Shown here: positions 1 to 9,616 of the stretch, piece by piece
Numbering within the stretch: the first letter of the stretch is position 1
Layout of the letters: the number at the start of each line of letters is the position of its first letter
Source: Nitrosomonas mobilis
GTDB lineage: Bacteria; Pseudomonadota; Gammaproteobacteria; Burkholderiales; Nitrosomonadaceae
Direction of reading: 5' to 3'
Length of the DNA: 64,000 nucleotides
Assembly: GCF_900103035.1 (NCBI RefSeq)
Contig: NZ_FMWO01000059.1
Coordinates: 28,066-92,065 of the forward strand
Made by a program: the position numbers and the translations under genes
The notes under the pieces: generated by a model
Seen by the model: only the letters and a program-made list of their open reading frames with translations
Database searches by the model: none
Told to the model about the DNA's origin: nothing

Positions 1-59
1 TGGGAAAAACTCGCCAAGGGAGAGTCAGCGTTTCCATCGCTATCAAGATATTGTAATTT

Positions 60-1001
60 TTATTTTTTATTTTTTGTTTTGGGCTCAATATCCGAGGCAC
101 TTTCAAGAAAAACGCGACTCGCCAAAATATCTTCCGCTTCTAATGTGATGAGATCAGTTTTGGATAGTGATTTCTTTGTTCCGGAAAATAGTCGATTTGC
201 TTGCCGCAACCGAGCACGATCAAGCGCGTTACGAACCGAGCGCGCATTGGCAAAATGCTCTGACTTCATACGCAGGCGAATATATTTCCCGAACGCCTCT
301 TCCCCGGCTGTACTGAAGCTGTAATTCTGGCTTGCTAGCATTAACTTGGCGATCGCGACCAACTCATCTGCACCATAATCCGGAAAATCTATGTGGTGCG
401 CTATACGCGAGCGCATGCCGGGATTGCTATGAAAGAATTTATCCATGCGATCTTTATACCCCGCCAGAATAACGACCAAATCTTCACGGTTATTTTCCAT
501 CGTTTGCAGCAGAATTTCTATTGATTCTGCGCCATAATCACGTTCGTTCTCCGGCTTATAAAGGTAATAGGCCTCATCGATGAAAAGAACTCCCCCCATC
601 GCTTTTTTAATTACTTCTTTTGTTTTTGGTGCGGTATGTCCAATATATTGGCCGACCAAGTCATCTCGAGTTACCGAAACCAGATGCCCTTCACGTACAT
701 AGCCCAAGCGGTGTAAGATTTCTGCCATACGCAGAGCTACCGTCGTTTTTCCCGTACCAGGATTCCCAGTAAAACACATGTGCAGACTGGGTGCACCTGC
801 AGATAATTCTAGTTTTTTGCGAACGCGATCGACCAGCAACAATGCTGCGGTTTCACGAATGCGAGTTTTCACAGGGATTAAACCAATCAACTCCCGATCT
901 AGCTTATCCAGCACTTCCTGGATATTAGACGCTTGGAACTCTGCATCCAAATCAATCGATGTATCTTGAGTCGATGTTAAGTTTTTAGTTTGCTTAGACA
1001 T
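60..1001 (-). CDS. cbbX: Red-type RuBisCO activase CbbX
   Basis: AAA+ ATPase of 313 aa that removes inhibitory sugar phosphates from red-type RuBisCO by threading the CbbL C-terminus. Visible motifs are the Walker A GNPGTGKT (about residues 79-86) and Walker [11 protein letters not shown] (138-147), with a pore-loop-like QYIGHT between them. The length matches the family. It is the last visible gene of the cbbL-cbbS-cbbX set, all on the minus strand. A stem-loop just after cbbS and a gap of about 160 bp separate it from cbbS, so its expression may be set below that of the large and small subunits. The CbbX partner agrees with the form IC type of the large subunit. Confidence 0.95.
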   Translation of the reverse strand: MSKQTKNLTSTQDTSIDLDAEFQASNIQEVLDKLDRELIGLIPVKTRIRETAALLLVDRVRKKLELSAGAPSLHMCFTGNPGTGKTTVALRMAEILHRLGYVREGHLVSVTRDDLVGQYIGHTAPKTKEVIKKAMGGVLFIDEAYYLYKPENERDYGAESIEILLQTMENNREDLVVILAGYKDRMDKFFHSNPGMRSRIAHHIDFPDYGADELVAIAKLMLASQNYSFSTAGEEAFGKYIRLRMKSEHFANARSVRNALDRARLRQANRLFSGTKKSLSKTDLITLEAEDILASRVFLESASDIEPKTKNKK

Positions 1002-1121
1002 GTCTGATCATCTCTATAGGATAGATACTGGCAGTATATATCTATTGTATTAATTTAATAATTAGGACTTTTTGTTGAATGCAAAGAAATTTATTATGCG
1101 GCTACTTTTGCGTAGTTAATT

Positions 1122-1150
1122 ATTCCTCTCTTCTTAAGGAAGAGAGGAAT
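1122..1150 (-). terminator. Stem-loop between cbbS and cbbX
   Basis: A perfect 12-bp inverted repeat, ATTCCTCTCTTC at 1122-1133 and its complement at 1139-1150, encloses a 5-nt loop and starts 10 nt past the cbbS stop. No strong U-run follows on the minus strand. It may therefore be a partial terminator or a 3' mRNA-stabilising structure that favours cbbLS over cbbX, rather than a full intrinsic terminator. Confidence 0.6.
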
Positions 1151-1159
1151 GGCTTGCCG

Positions 1160-1594
1160 CTAGTAGCGTTCAGCTTCCGGTTTGTCGGTTGCATAGGAGT
1201 GAATAGTATAACTAACGCTCCGTCCCGCACCCTCTTGGCGTACTAAACGAAAACCCGGTTCTTTCTCCGGCCGATTGACTATATATGACATTGTTGGACT
1301 CTCAACGCCGCGTTCTGAGTTAAACGCAGTTACACGGATATAGTGATTTGGAAAAGTTTTGCGGCAGCTATTAATTTCCATCAAAATTCCTGCCGGATCT
1401 TTCAAGTCAAACATAGGATTACCAAACATTTCCCAGTACGTGTTACGTGGATGAGGATCGTCCGTATATTCAATTCCGATTGCCCAGCCATTGTTCAACG
1501 CATACTTGAGCTGTGTTGAAATTTGCTTGTCAGTCAACGGAGGCAGGAAAGAAAACTGCCCCTGTGTAAGTACGCTACCGATATTGGTCATCAT
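1160..1594 (-). CDS. cbbS: RuBisCO small subunit, form IC
   Basis: Small subunit (144 aa) of ribulose-1,5-bisphosphate carboxylase/oxygenase, assembling as L8S8 with CbbL in the cytoplasm to fix CO2. It shows the family signature of an early QFSFLPPLTDKQI stretch, then YTDDPHPRNTYWEMFG and a C-terminal extension ending in YTIHSYATDKPEAERY. The longer C-terminus is typical of red-type small subunits. The first of two tandem ATGs was chosen because AGGAGA lies 7 nt upstream of it. It follows cbbL closely (20 bp), so the two are surely co-transcribed. Confidence 0.95.
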   Translation of the reverse strand: MMTNIGSVLTQGQFSFLPPLTDKQISTQLKYALNNGWAIGIEYTDDPHPRNTYWEMFGNPMFDLKDPAGILMEINSCRKTFPNHYIRVTAFNSERGVESPTMSYIVNRPEKEPGFRLVRQEGAGRSVSYTIHSYATDKPEAERY

Positions 1595-1614
1595 AATTGT
1601 TTCTCCTAAAATGG

Positions 1615-3129
<1,515 letters not shown>

Positions 3130-3210
3130 TTAGTTAGGAAGTAGATATCAGCGGGTGAAAATATAGTAGAATTTTTGAACCATAAATAACAATCAAATGT
3201 TTCTATTGTT

Positions 3211-3228
3211 TAGATAGACTTCTATCTA
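3211..3228. promoter_or_regulatory. Putative CbbR operator palindrome
   Basis: The cbbL-cbbR gap holds a perfect 7-bp inverted repeat, TAGATAG-ACTT-CTATCTA, and a second overlapping one, CTATC-TAT-GATAG. LysR-type regulators bind AT-rich imperfect palindromes in divergent gaps like this one. The site sits 121 bp upstream of the cbbL start and 40 bp upstream of the cbbR start. Assignment to CbbR is inference from position and symmetry. Confidence 0.5.
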
Positions 3229-3268
3229 TGATAGATTCTTTATTGGCCAATAATAAAAGGAGAGACTC

Positions 3269-4237
3269 ATGCGTCACAGCACTTTGCGACAACTTGAGGT
3301 TTTTGAAGCGATTGCTCGCTTGAAAAGCTTTACTCGTGCCGCCGAAGAGTTATTCTTGACACAGCCGACGGTATCGATGCAAATTAAGAAGCTGACAGAT
3401 GATATTGGACTACCTTTGTTTGAACAAATTGGTAAAAAAATCTATCTGACCGATGCTGGAAAAGAGCTATATCAAACCTGCCTGGGAGTTTTTGAGCATT
3501 TTTCCCGTTTTGAAATGATCGCGTCGGATATGAAAGGCTTGAAATCAGGAAAACTGCGGCTTGCGGTGATCACTACCGCGAAATATTTTACGCCACGTTT
3601 ATTGGGCATGTTTTGCCAGGAATATCCCGGCATAGACGTTGCACTGATAGTGACGAATCGCGAGCGGGTTCTGGAAAGATTAAGCAGTAATCAAGACGAT
3701 CTATATATCTTGGGGCAAGTCCCGGATGCTGTTGATGCCGTAGCGGAAGTATTTTTGGACAACCCGTTGGTTGTGCTGGCATCCGCCGATCACCCATTGT
3801 CTCGCGAAAAAAAGATCAGCATTGAGCGCATCTGCGATGAACGCTTTGTCATGCGTGAACCGGGCTCTGGAACGAGAATGGCAACAGAGCGATTTTTTCT
3901 AGAACATGGCTATAAATTGAAGGTCCGCATGGAATTGGGCAGCAACGAAGCGATTAAGCAGGCTATTATCGGCAGATTGGGTATCGCTGTCTTATCTCGG
4001 CATACCTTAGCACTTGATGCGCCGATGGGGCAACTTGCGATACTTGATGTTGAAGGATTCCCCATTGAACGACATTGGTACTTTGCGTATCCATCCGGCA
4101 AGCAGTTGTCGATTGTAACGCAGACGTTTCTAGAGTATTTGCGGCAGGCATCCAATTACCTAGATGATTTATCATGCCGCCAAGCAATTTCCGGGCATTG
4201 CCCATTACTAAAAAGCCATGTCGCAATTAGCCGTTGA
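3269..4237 (+). CDS. cbbR: LysR-type regulator of the cbb operon
   Basis: LysR-family transcription factor (322 aa) expected to sense Calvin-cycle metabolites and activate the divergent cbbLSX operon. The N-terminal winged helix-turn-helix is plain (FTRAAEELFLTQPTVSMQIKKL, about residues 21-42), followed by a periplasmic-binding-like effector domain. The ATG at 3269 has AAAGGAGAG 5 nt upstream. Divergent placement against RuBisCO genes is the usual arrangement for CbbR. The last ~20 residues (after LDDLSCRQ) are less family-like and may be a lineage extension. The function call rests on family plus position. Confidence 0.92.
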   Translation: MRHSTLRQLEVFEAIARLKSFTRAAEELFLTQPTVSMQIKKLTDDIGLPLFEQIGKKIYLTDAGKELYQTCLGVFEHFSRFEMIASDMKGLKSGKLRLAVITTAKYFTPRLLGMFCQEYPGIDVALIVTNRERVLERLSSNQDDLYILGQVPDAVDAVAEVFLDNPLVVLASADHPLSREKKISIERICDERFVMREPGSGTRMATERFFLEHGYKLKVRMELGSNEAIKQAIIGRLGIAVLSRHTLALDAPMGQLAILDVEGFPIERHWYFAYPSGKQLSIVTQTFLEYLRQASNYLDDLSCRQAISGHCPLLKSHVAISR

Positions 4238-4307
4238 AACTACCTTAGCCTTCCATAAGATCAGATAAAACAAGCTGTTGGTATGATATCTTGGCCGAGG
4301 CGATCAA

Positions 4308-4462
4308 TCATTCTGCGCCGGTCCAAACAGCTTTCGAGCAATCCTGAACAAGTGACGTTTCCCCTTTAAGGATTCAAGAAAGAACGTCTCATCTGCTTCG
4401 ACGGCACCACTCATTTGCGCTAGTTGTTGGATAGCCGGCAAGCTCAAAAAATGATGCTGCCG
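4308..4462 (-). pseudogene. IS1595-family transposase remnant
   Basis: Read on the minus strand, an uninterrupted stretch of about 50 codons contains SGAVEADETFFLESLKGKR, the recognisable first catalytic-aspartate block of IS1595 (ISXO2-like) transposases. A stop codon precedes it in frame and it ends at a TGA at 4310-4308, well short of the DDE-domain end. No N-terminal zinc ribbon is recognisable upstream. It belongs to a different subgroup from the IS1595 element at the right window edge, whose equivalent block reads VEVDDAYLGGERPGKRG. Confidence 0.6.
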
Positions 4463-4829
4463 AAATTAGCGTGGCCGAAGAAAACTGGTCTGCTATCCAT
4501 TTTCATAAAATGTGCGGACACACGGGATTGATGTTTCAGGCGGCAGCATGCTGAAAACTACAGTTACTAGGTTTTTGATCCTTTCGCGTTTGTCGTCTGA
4601 ACCAGGTCGATCTTTTCTGTTCATGTCCTGAATGCGTCGACATCCCTCCTTGCGCATCTTTGATGTGAAGGAAAGAATGAAGCAGAGTCGGCACTTTTTG
4701 CTGCTGATTGGATACAAATTTTACGAATTTCGGATGGCTTTCTGGTCAGGTTGACGACCAAACCGTTTCTCGGTACATTCGGTTCTTATGAAAAAGGGCC
4801 TTTATTTTTCCTATACGCCACCGATATTT

Positions 4830-4930
4830 CTTATAGGAGGTTTTTTACTCCCGTCAAATATATATTGTGTCAACATTTTGTATTCACGCCTGGTCTTGCT
4901 TAGAACTCTGAATTTTTAGAGATGCCTCCA
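4830..4930 (-). repeat. Partial, degraded MITE copy
   Basis: The end GCTTAGAACTCTGAATTTTTAGAG followed by a diverged terminus matches the right end of the element at 15856-16036. The upstream ~60 bp align only loosely (the TTCTTATA and ATTCACGCCTGGTCTTGC segments). The other terminal repeat is not recognisable, so this is an old truncated copy. It lies 107 bp upstream of flgM. Confidence 0.55.
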
Positions 4931-5036
4931 TCCGTAGCATCATTTTTGAAAGAACAATAATAGCGCTAAAGTTCCACGACCAGTTACCGTTAAACAATGC
5001 ATTACTCTGGCATCTATTACCAAAAGGAATATAACC

Positions 5037-5348
5037 TTGAAAATCAATCATACCACTCGCGATCGGGCAAGCATCGTTGCTGGCAATGAAACTAAAAAAA
5101 CAGATCACTCTGCTCCGGCCAGACAATCAGCTACCAAGACAGAGACTAACGTACATGTCGGTACAAATGGCACATTTGCACAAGCGCTTAATAACAGTAG
5201 CGAAGTTATCGACACGGCCAAAATTTCAGAAATCAAACTTGCCATTAGCGAAGGTCGCTTCAAAGTCAACCCTGAAGTCGTAGCTGACCGCCTGCTTGAA
5301 TCGGTCAGGGAGCTAATTCTGGCAAGACAGGAAACATCCAGCAAGTGA
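5037..5348 (+). CDS. flgM: Anti-sigma-28 factor FlgM
   Basis: Small (103 aa) negative regulator of flagellin synthesis. FlgM holds sigma-28 (FliA) inactive until the hook-basal body is complete and FlgM is exported. The C-terminal half (IDTAKISEIKLAISEGRFKVN, then VADRLLESVRELI) is the FliA-binding helix region; the N-terminal half is polar and low in complexity, as usual. The start is TTG at 5037: AAAAGGA lies 8 nt upstream and the N-terminus MKINHTT fits the family. It precedes flgN by 19 bp. The usual neighbour flgA is absent; mobile-element debris lies upstream instead. Confidence 0.88.
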   Translation: MKINHTTRDRASIVAGNETKKTDHSAPARQSATKTETNVHVGTNGTFAQALNNSSEVIDTAKISEIKLAISEGRFKVNPEVVADRLLESVRELILARQETSSK

Positions 5349-5367
5349 TACTTGCTATTGATCCGCA

Positions 5368-5787
5368 ATGAAAACAGAAGAATTAAATGGCATTCTGCAG
5401 CTTGAGCTTGAGTATGCCGAAACCTTTGTTGCCCTGCTCAAGCGCGAGCAGGGCGCTCTGATCAACGGAGATATTGAAGTACTTACCTTGTTGAGCATAA
5501 AGAAAATATCGATCGTCAACCAACTGATGCAATTGCATGAAGAGCGCAGCCAGTTATTGACTGCCAGCAATTCTCAGATTGAAACGGCGGAATTTAATGT
5601 CTTACTGCCACCTACGACCAATATTGCCCAACAATGCCAAGCCTTGCTCCAATCAGCCAAACAGTTGAACCAGACAAACGAAACTATCCTCGCCCATTGG
5701 CTGAGGCAGACCAGACAATCATTACAGGCACTTCGTGGTGCGGCCGGTCAGGCTGAGCTATACAATCCAAAGGGACTGACCGTCTGA
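5368..5787 (+). CDS. flgN: Flagellar chaperone FlgN
   Basis: Export chaperone (139 aa) for the hook-filament junction proteins FlgK and FlgL. It is almost wholly alpha-helical, with the family's long heptad-like N-terminal helix (LQLELEYAETFVALLKREQGALINGD) and no membrane segment. It directly follows flgM, the standard pairing. The identification rests mainly on this context plus the weak but typical FlgN pattern. Downstream lies a 900-bp stretch of non-coding debris before the island. Confidence 0.85.
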   Translation: MKTEELNGILQLELEYAETFVALLKREQGALINGDIEVLTLLSIKKISIVNQLMQLHEERSQLLTASNSQIETAEFNVLLPPTTNIAQQCQALLQSAKQLNQTNETILAHWLRQTRQSLQALRGAAGQAELYNPKGLTV

Positions 5788-5943
5788 TCTCCTGCTGATA
5801 AAGCTTCATAAGTATTATCTCCCCAACTTTTCTTCATATTGTCTTACCCGGGCGGACAGCGATTCCTCGCCTCCCAACCCAATTCCCGGGAGTCTGTCGG
5901 ACTTAAGCAATCGTAGCGAGCCAAGTGGAAGGACGAGAGCAGA

Positions 5944-5996
5944 TTTTCTCAATTTTTAGGCGCATAGCGAGACTCTGTAACGAGAAATTGAGAAAA
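5944..5996. repeat. Hairpin with 12-bp arms downstream of flgN
   Basis: TTTTCTCAATTT at 5944-5955 is exactly complementary to AAATTGAGAAAA at 5985-5996, with a 29-nt loop. There is no U-tract after either arm. It lies 157 bp past flgN and could be a weak terminator or an internal palindrome of a lost insertion sequence. Confidence 0.4.
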
Positions 5997-6103
5997 CCTG
6001 AGCCGTTATCCCACTGGCACAGTAGGCTAGTCTTAAATTCGACAGGTACCTAGTAGATGGCGGTGCAATGTGGGAGAATTAGTTAAATTTGGTAACCCTC
6101 CGA

Positions 6104-6200
6104 TGGTCAGTATCGTCGCTCATGAGTTGCCGGCACCGGCTTATGCGGTACATTACTGCGTATGGTTTGTCGCCAGCGTAGCGATGCTATTGCATTGCGT
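6104..6200 (+). pseudogene. Decayed 5' fragment of recJ
   Basis: Starting with ATGGTCAGTATCGT, this segment aligns with the first ~30 codons of the intact recJ at 16123, in the same orientation. Shared blocks include ATGGTCAGTATCGT, CCGGCTT and ATGGTTTGTCGCC. Single-base changes and an extra base put it out of frame by about codon 18. Similarity fades after ~6190, with a possible further match near GCATTGCG. No ribosome-binding site precedes it. The island therefore lies between a recJ stump and the whole recJ. Confidence 0.6.
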
Positions 6201-6429
6201 AAACTCGTTGCAGTAGTCCGACGATGTTGCGCGGCTCGGGCTCATGATCAGTGCTGCAATAGGTCATAATCACCGTATCTCTCAATCTCTCCTGTCACCT
6301 AAGCGGAACGTTCGCTGACAATTCCAACACATCTATGAAGGAAGTGAGCGCAATCCAGCAGAGTAACAGACAGACTTTTTGACAGGTTCTTACGAATGTC
6401 TTACAGAAATAAAAGAGGAAAATCCATAA

Positions 6430-6608
6430 GGGCGCCTCTAAAAATTCAGAGCTCTAAACAAAGCTAGTCTCGAATAAAAATATTGACGCAGCATATGATT
6501 GATATGTAAGGAAACATTTTTTATAAGCAGCACAGCATTGTGACGAGACGGGGTAAACAGGCAATCCCCGAAGGAGATGCTCGCAAATGTGGATTTTTAG
6601 AGGTACCC
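6430..6608 (+). mobile_element. MITE, left copy bounding the island
   Basis: This 179-bp element starts GGGCGCCTCTAAAAAT and ends ATTTTTAGAGGTACCC, so its termini are imperfect inverted repeats of about 16 bp. ATAA flanks it on both sides (6426-6429 and 6609-6612), consistent with a target-site duplication. It has no coding capacity. The element at 15856-16036 is a close copy in opposite orientation. The parent transposon was not identified; an IS5-like origin is possible from the terminal pattern but unproven. Confidence 0.78.
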
Positions 6609-6694
6609 ATAACATGGTATGCCAATACTATTGCAAGTATGCACCAAGCTAATAACAGAATGAAATTCCTGAGAAAACCAAAGGAAAGTCGTCG

Positions 6695-9616
6695 TTGATA
6701 ACACAGCCACTTCTGACACCACACCAAGGCCAGTACTTCGCCTGGCTGCTGACTCGACGTGCGGCCGGCGGCACGGTGGAATCGTTGGCGTCCACTCTGG
6801 TGGACTCACAGGTCGATCTCAACCCCCACCAGGTCGAGGCCGCATTGTTCGCCTGCACGAACCCACTTTCTCGCGGCGTGATCCTGGCCGACGAGGTTGG
6901 ACTCGGAAAGACGATTGAAGCGGGTCTTGTCATCTCACAGCGCTGGGCCGAGCGCCGTCGCCGCCTGCTGATCATCGTCCCTGCTAACTTGCGCAAGCAA
7001 TGGCACCAGGAACTGCAGGATAAATTCAATCTGCAGAGCCTGATTCTTGAAACCAAAAACTACAACACGATCCGTAAACAGGAAAGCCAGAACCCCTTTT
7101 TGATGCCCGGTTTGCCACAAACGGGGCCTATCATTTGCTCGTACCAGTTTGCAAAGGCCAAGGCTGCCGACATTAAGGACATCAACTGGGATCTGGTCGT
7201 GCTCGACGAGGCGCACCGGCTACGCAATGTTTACAAGACAAGCAACGTCATCGCCAAAACGATCAAGGAAGCCCTCGCGCATGTTCATTCAAAGGTGCTT
7301 CTGACAGCAACGCCGCTACAGAACTCCTTGCTCGAACTATATGGGTTAGCGAGCATGATTGACGACCGTGTGTTCGGTGATCTCGATAGCTTTCGTGCTC
7401 AATTCACCCAAACAAACAGAGAGCAGGCCTTTGCCGCACTGCGCTCTCGTATTGCGCCAATCTGCAAACGCACCTTGCGTCGGCAAGTGCAGCAGTACGT
7501 TCCCTACACGGCCCGCCGCGCCATCGTTGAAGAATTTACACCGTCGACCGAGGAGCGCGAACTGTCTGCCCTCGTCGCAGATTATCTGCGTCGCCCGAAT
7601 CTAAAAGCGTTGCCGGATGGGCAGCGACAACTGATCTCGTTGGTGTTGTGGAAGTTGCTCGCCTCTTCAACCCACGCAATCGCTGGCGCATTGGAAACGA
7701 TGGCCAAGCGACTGCAAGGGGTGCTCGATGACACCACGAATATTCCCGACCTCGCCGAAGCGTTGGACGAGGACTATGAGTCGCTCGATGCGATTGCAGA
7801 AGAGCGCGCCGACGAGTGGAATGATCAGGATTCCGGCAGCGCACCCCCGGCGAGGAATGAGCGCGATGCCGTAGCCCAGGAAATTGAGGAGCTTCGGCAC
7901 TTCAAATCACTGGCGACCGACATCCGCGACAACGCTAAGGGCAAAGCACTTTTGACGGCCCTGGAGCGCGCATTTGCTGAACTGGATCGGTTGGGCGCAC
8001 CCAAGAAGGCAATTATTTTCACGGAGTCCCGGCGCACGCAAGAGTACCTGTTGTCGCTGCTGGCTGACACGCACCACGGCGAGGGCATCGTCCTCTTCAA
8101 CGGCACGAACAGTGATGCTCGAGCTCAGGCGGTCTACAAGGATTGGCTGGTGCGGCATAAGGGAACCGACAAAATCTCTGGCTCCAAGACGGCTGATACG
8201 CGTGCTGCCTTGGTCGAGCATTTTCAGGAGCGCGGCACCGTCATGATCGCGACCGAGGCGGGCGCGGAAGGCATCAACCTCCAGTTCTGCTCCTTGGTCA
8301 TTAACTACGATCTGCCCTGGAATCCGCAGCGGATCGAACAACGTATTGGTCGCTGCCATCGGTACGGGCAGAAGTTCGATGTCGTGGTGGTCAATTTTGT
8401 CGACCGCAGCAATGAGGCCGATGCGCGTGTGTACGAATTGCTGGCGCAGAAATTCCAGCTCTTTGAAGGCGTTTTTGGTGCCAGCGATGAAGTGCTGGGC
8501 GCAATCGGCTCCGGCGTGGACTTCGAGCGACGCATCGCTGACATCTACCAAAACTGTCGCGACCCTGAAGCCATCAAGAGCAGTTTCGAGCAATTGCAGC
8601 TCGACCTGTCCGGTGAGATCAATGAAGCAATGGTCAAGACCCGCCAGCTTCTACTGGAGAATTTCGACGAAGAAGTGCAGGACAAACTTCGTATTCGTGC
8701 CGGCGACAGCAGCAAAGCACGGAACCGATACGAGCGGATGCTGATGGATTTGACCAGGGCAGAGCTTGGCCAGTATCAAAATTGCGCTGATTTCGATGCC
8801 GATGGATTCAGATTGCGGCAATCGCCCTGCGCAGGCCTTGAGGGGGTTGCGCCTGCTGCCATCCCTTTGGGGTGCTATGAACTGCCTCGTCGCAGCGGTG
8901 ATTCTCACCTTTATCGAATCGGCCACCCGCTGGCCGAATGGGTTATTGCACAAGCCAAATCCCGCGACTTGCCAAATGCTCGGCTGGTTTTCGATTACGA
9001 AGCTCACGGCACGCAGGTCAGCACGCTCAAAGCTCATCGGGGACAAACCGGATGGCTGACGGTCAACCTGATTTCCGTTGATGCACTTGGCCAGCAGGAG
9101 CAGCATCTGATCGTCGCCGCCGCCACCGACCAAGGCTTGCTACTTTCCGAGGGTGATCCGGAAAAATTGCTGCGCTTGCCCGCACACCAAAAAGCGGCTG
9201 GCCTTCTTTCGACAATGGACGGCACGCTCGCAGCGGATCTGGACGGCCGGAAGGTGCAAGTCCTGCGCGAGATCAATCAACGCAATCTCGGCTACTTTGA
9301 GCAGGAAGTTGAAAAGCTCGACGCGTGGACCGACGATTTGAAGCTGGGGCTGGAGCAGTCAATTAAAGAGATTGATCGAGAAATCAAAGAAATTCGCAGA
9401 ACAGCGGCCACGGCCCCAACGCTTGATGAAAAGCTGAACTGGCAAAAGCGCCAGCGTGAACTTGAGGGCAAACGCAGCAATCTACGCCGTGAACTCTTTA
9501 GTCGGCAGGATGAAATTGAGGCTCAGCGCAACGACCTCATCACCCAGCTTGAAGTCCAGCTGCAGCAGCAGGTTGAGGAACAAACGCTCTTCACCATCGA
9601 ATGGGAGTTGGTGTGA
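6695..9616 (+). CDS. SNF2-like helicase/translocase of the defence module
   Basis: Superfamily 2 DNA translocase of 973 aa, SNF2/RapA-like. Visible motifs are the Walker A ADEVGLGKT (65-73), the DEAH box (171-174), motif III TATP (204-207) and motif VI QRIEQRIGRCHRYGQ (about 544-558). A long insert rich in acidic residues lies between the two RecA lobes. The C-terminus (about 880-960) is strongly charged and predicted coiled coil. The start is TTG at 6695 with AAAGGAAAG upstream; an 'ITQPLLTPHQGQYFAWLLTRR' N-terminus fits related helicases. Its stop overlaps the next start (TGATG). DISARM DrmD is a known SNF2-type defence helicase, but the other DISARM genes are absent. It probably serves as a motor for the module's nuclease or for sensing DNA. 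Confidence 0.88.
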   Translation: MITQPLLTPHQGQYFAWLLTRRAAGGTVESLASTLVDSQVDLNPHQVEAALFACTNPLSRGVILADEVGLGKTIEAGLVISQRWAERRRRLLIIVPANLRKQWHQELQDKFNLQSLILETKNYNTIRKQESQNPFLMPGLPQTGPIICSYQFAKAKAADIKDINWDLVVLDEAHRLRNVYKTSNVIAKTIKEALAHVHSKVLLTATPLQNSLLELYGLASMIDDRVFGDLDSFRAQFTQTNREQAFAALRSRIAPICKRTLRRQVQQYVPYTARRAIVEEFTPSTEERELSALVADYLRRPNLKALPDGQRQLISLVLWKLLASSTHAIAGALETMAKRLQGVLDDTTNIPDLAEALDEDYESLDAIAEERADEWNDQDSGSAPPARNERDAVAQEIEELRHFKSLATDIRDNAKGKALLTALERAFAELDRLGAPKKAIIFTESRRTQEYLLSLLADTHHGEGIVLFNGTNSDARAQAVYKDWLVRHKGTDKISGSKTADTRAALVEHFQERGTVMIATEAGAEGINLQFCSLVINYDLPWNPQRIEQRIGRCHRYGQKFDVVVVNFVDRSNEADARVYELLAQKFQLFEGVFGASDEVLGAIGSGVDFERRIADIYQNCRDPEAIKSSFEQLQLDLSGEINEAMVKTRQLLLENFDEEVQDKLRIRAGDSSKARNRYERMLMDLTRAELGQYQNCADFDADGFRLRQSPCAGLEGVAPAAIPLGCYELPRRSGDSHLYRIGHPLAEWVIAQAKSRDLPNARLVFDYEAHGTQVSTLKAHRGQTGWLTVNLISVDALGQQEQHLIVAAATDQGLLLSEGDPEKLLRLPAHQKAAGLLSTMDGTLAADLDGRKVQVLREINQRNLGYFEQEVEKLDAWTDDLKLGLEQSIKEIDREIKEIRRTAATAPTLDEKLNWQKRQRELEGKRSNLRRELFSRQDEIEAQRNDLITQLEVQLQQQVEEQTLFTIEWELV

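Larger units (their letters stand above)
4238..5036. other. 799-bp gap filled with mobile-element debris
   Basis: No intact gene was found between cbbR and flgM. Its left part holds an IS1595-family transposase remnant on the minus strand, and its right part a partial copy of the MITE that flanks the nearby island. The stretch between them (about 4470-4830) has no recognisable content. Confidence 0.7.
5788..6694. other. 907-bp non-coding stretch before the island
   Basis: The stretch has no intact gene. In order it holds a hairpin-forming segment (5944-5996), a decayed recJ 5' fragment (6104-6200), about 230 bp with no recognisable content, the left MITE (6430-6608), and the 86-bp leader of the SNF2-like gene with its SD AAAGGAAAG at 6680-6688. 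Confidence 0.7.

Noticed and set aside
1..37. Possible start of a gene on the minus strand leaving the left edge (ATG at 37, METLTLPW...)
   Set aside because: Only 12 codons are visible and no ribosome-binding site precedes the ATG; a further cbb gene is possible but unsupported.
4493..4717. 74-aa minus-strand frame upstream of the IS1595 remnant
   Set aside because: No match to the transposase N-terminus or any family could be seen; most likely chance reading of debris.
7907..8593. 228-aa minus-strand frame inside the SNF2-like gene (and similar long antisense frames in the AIPR and mfd genes)
   Set aside because: Antisense frames of GC-rich coding sequence with no recognisable domain.
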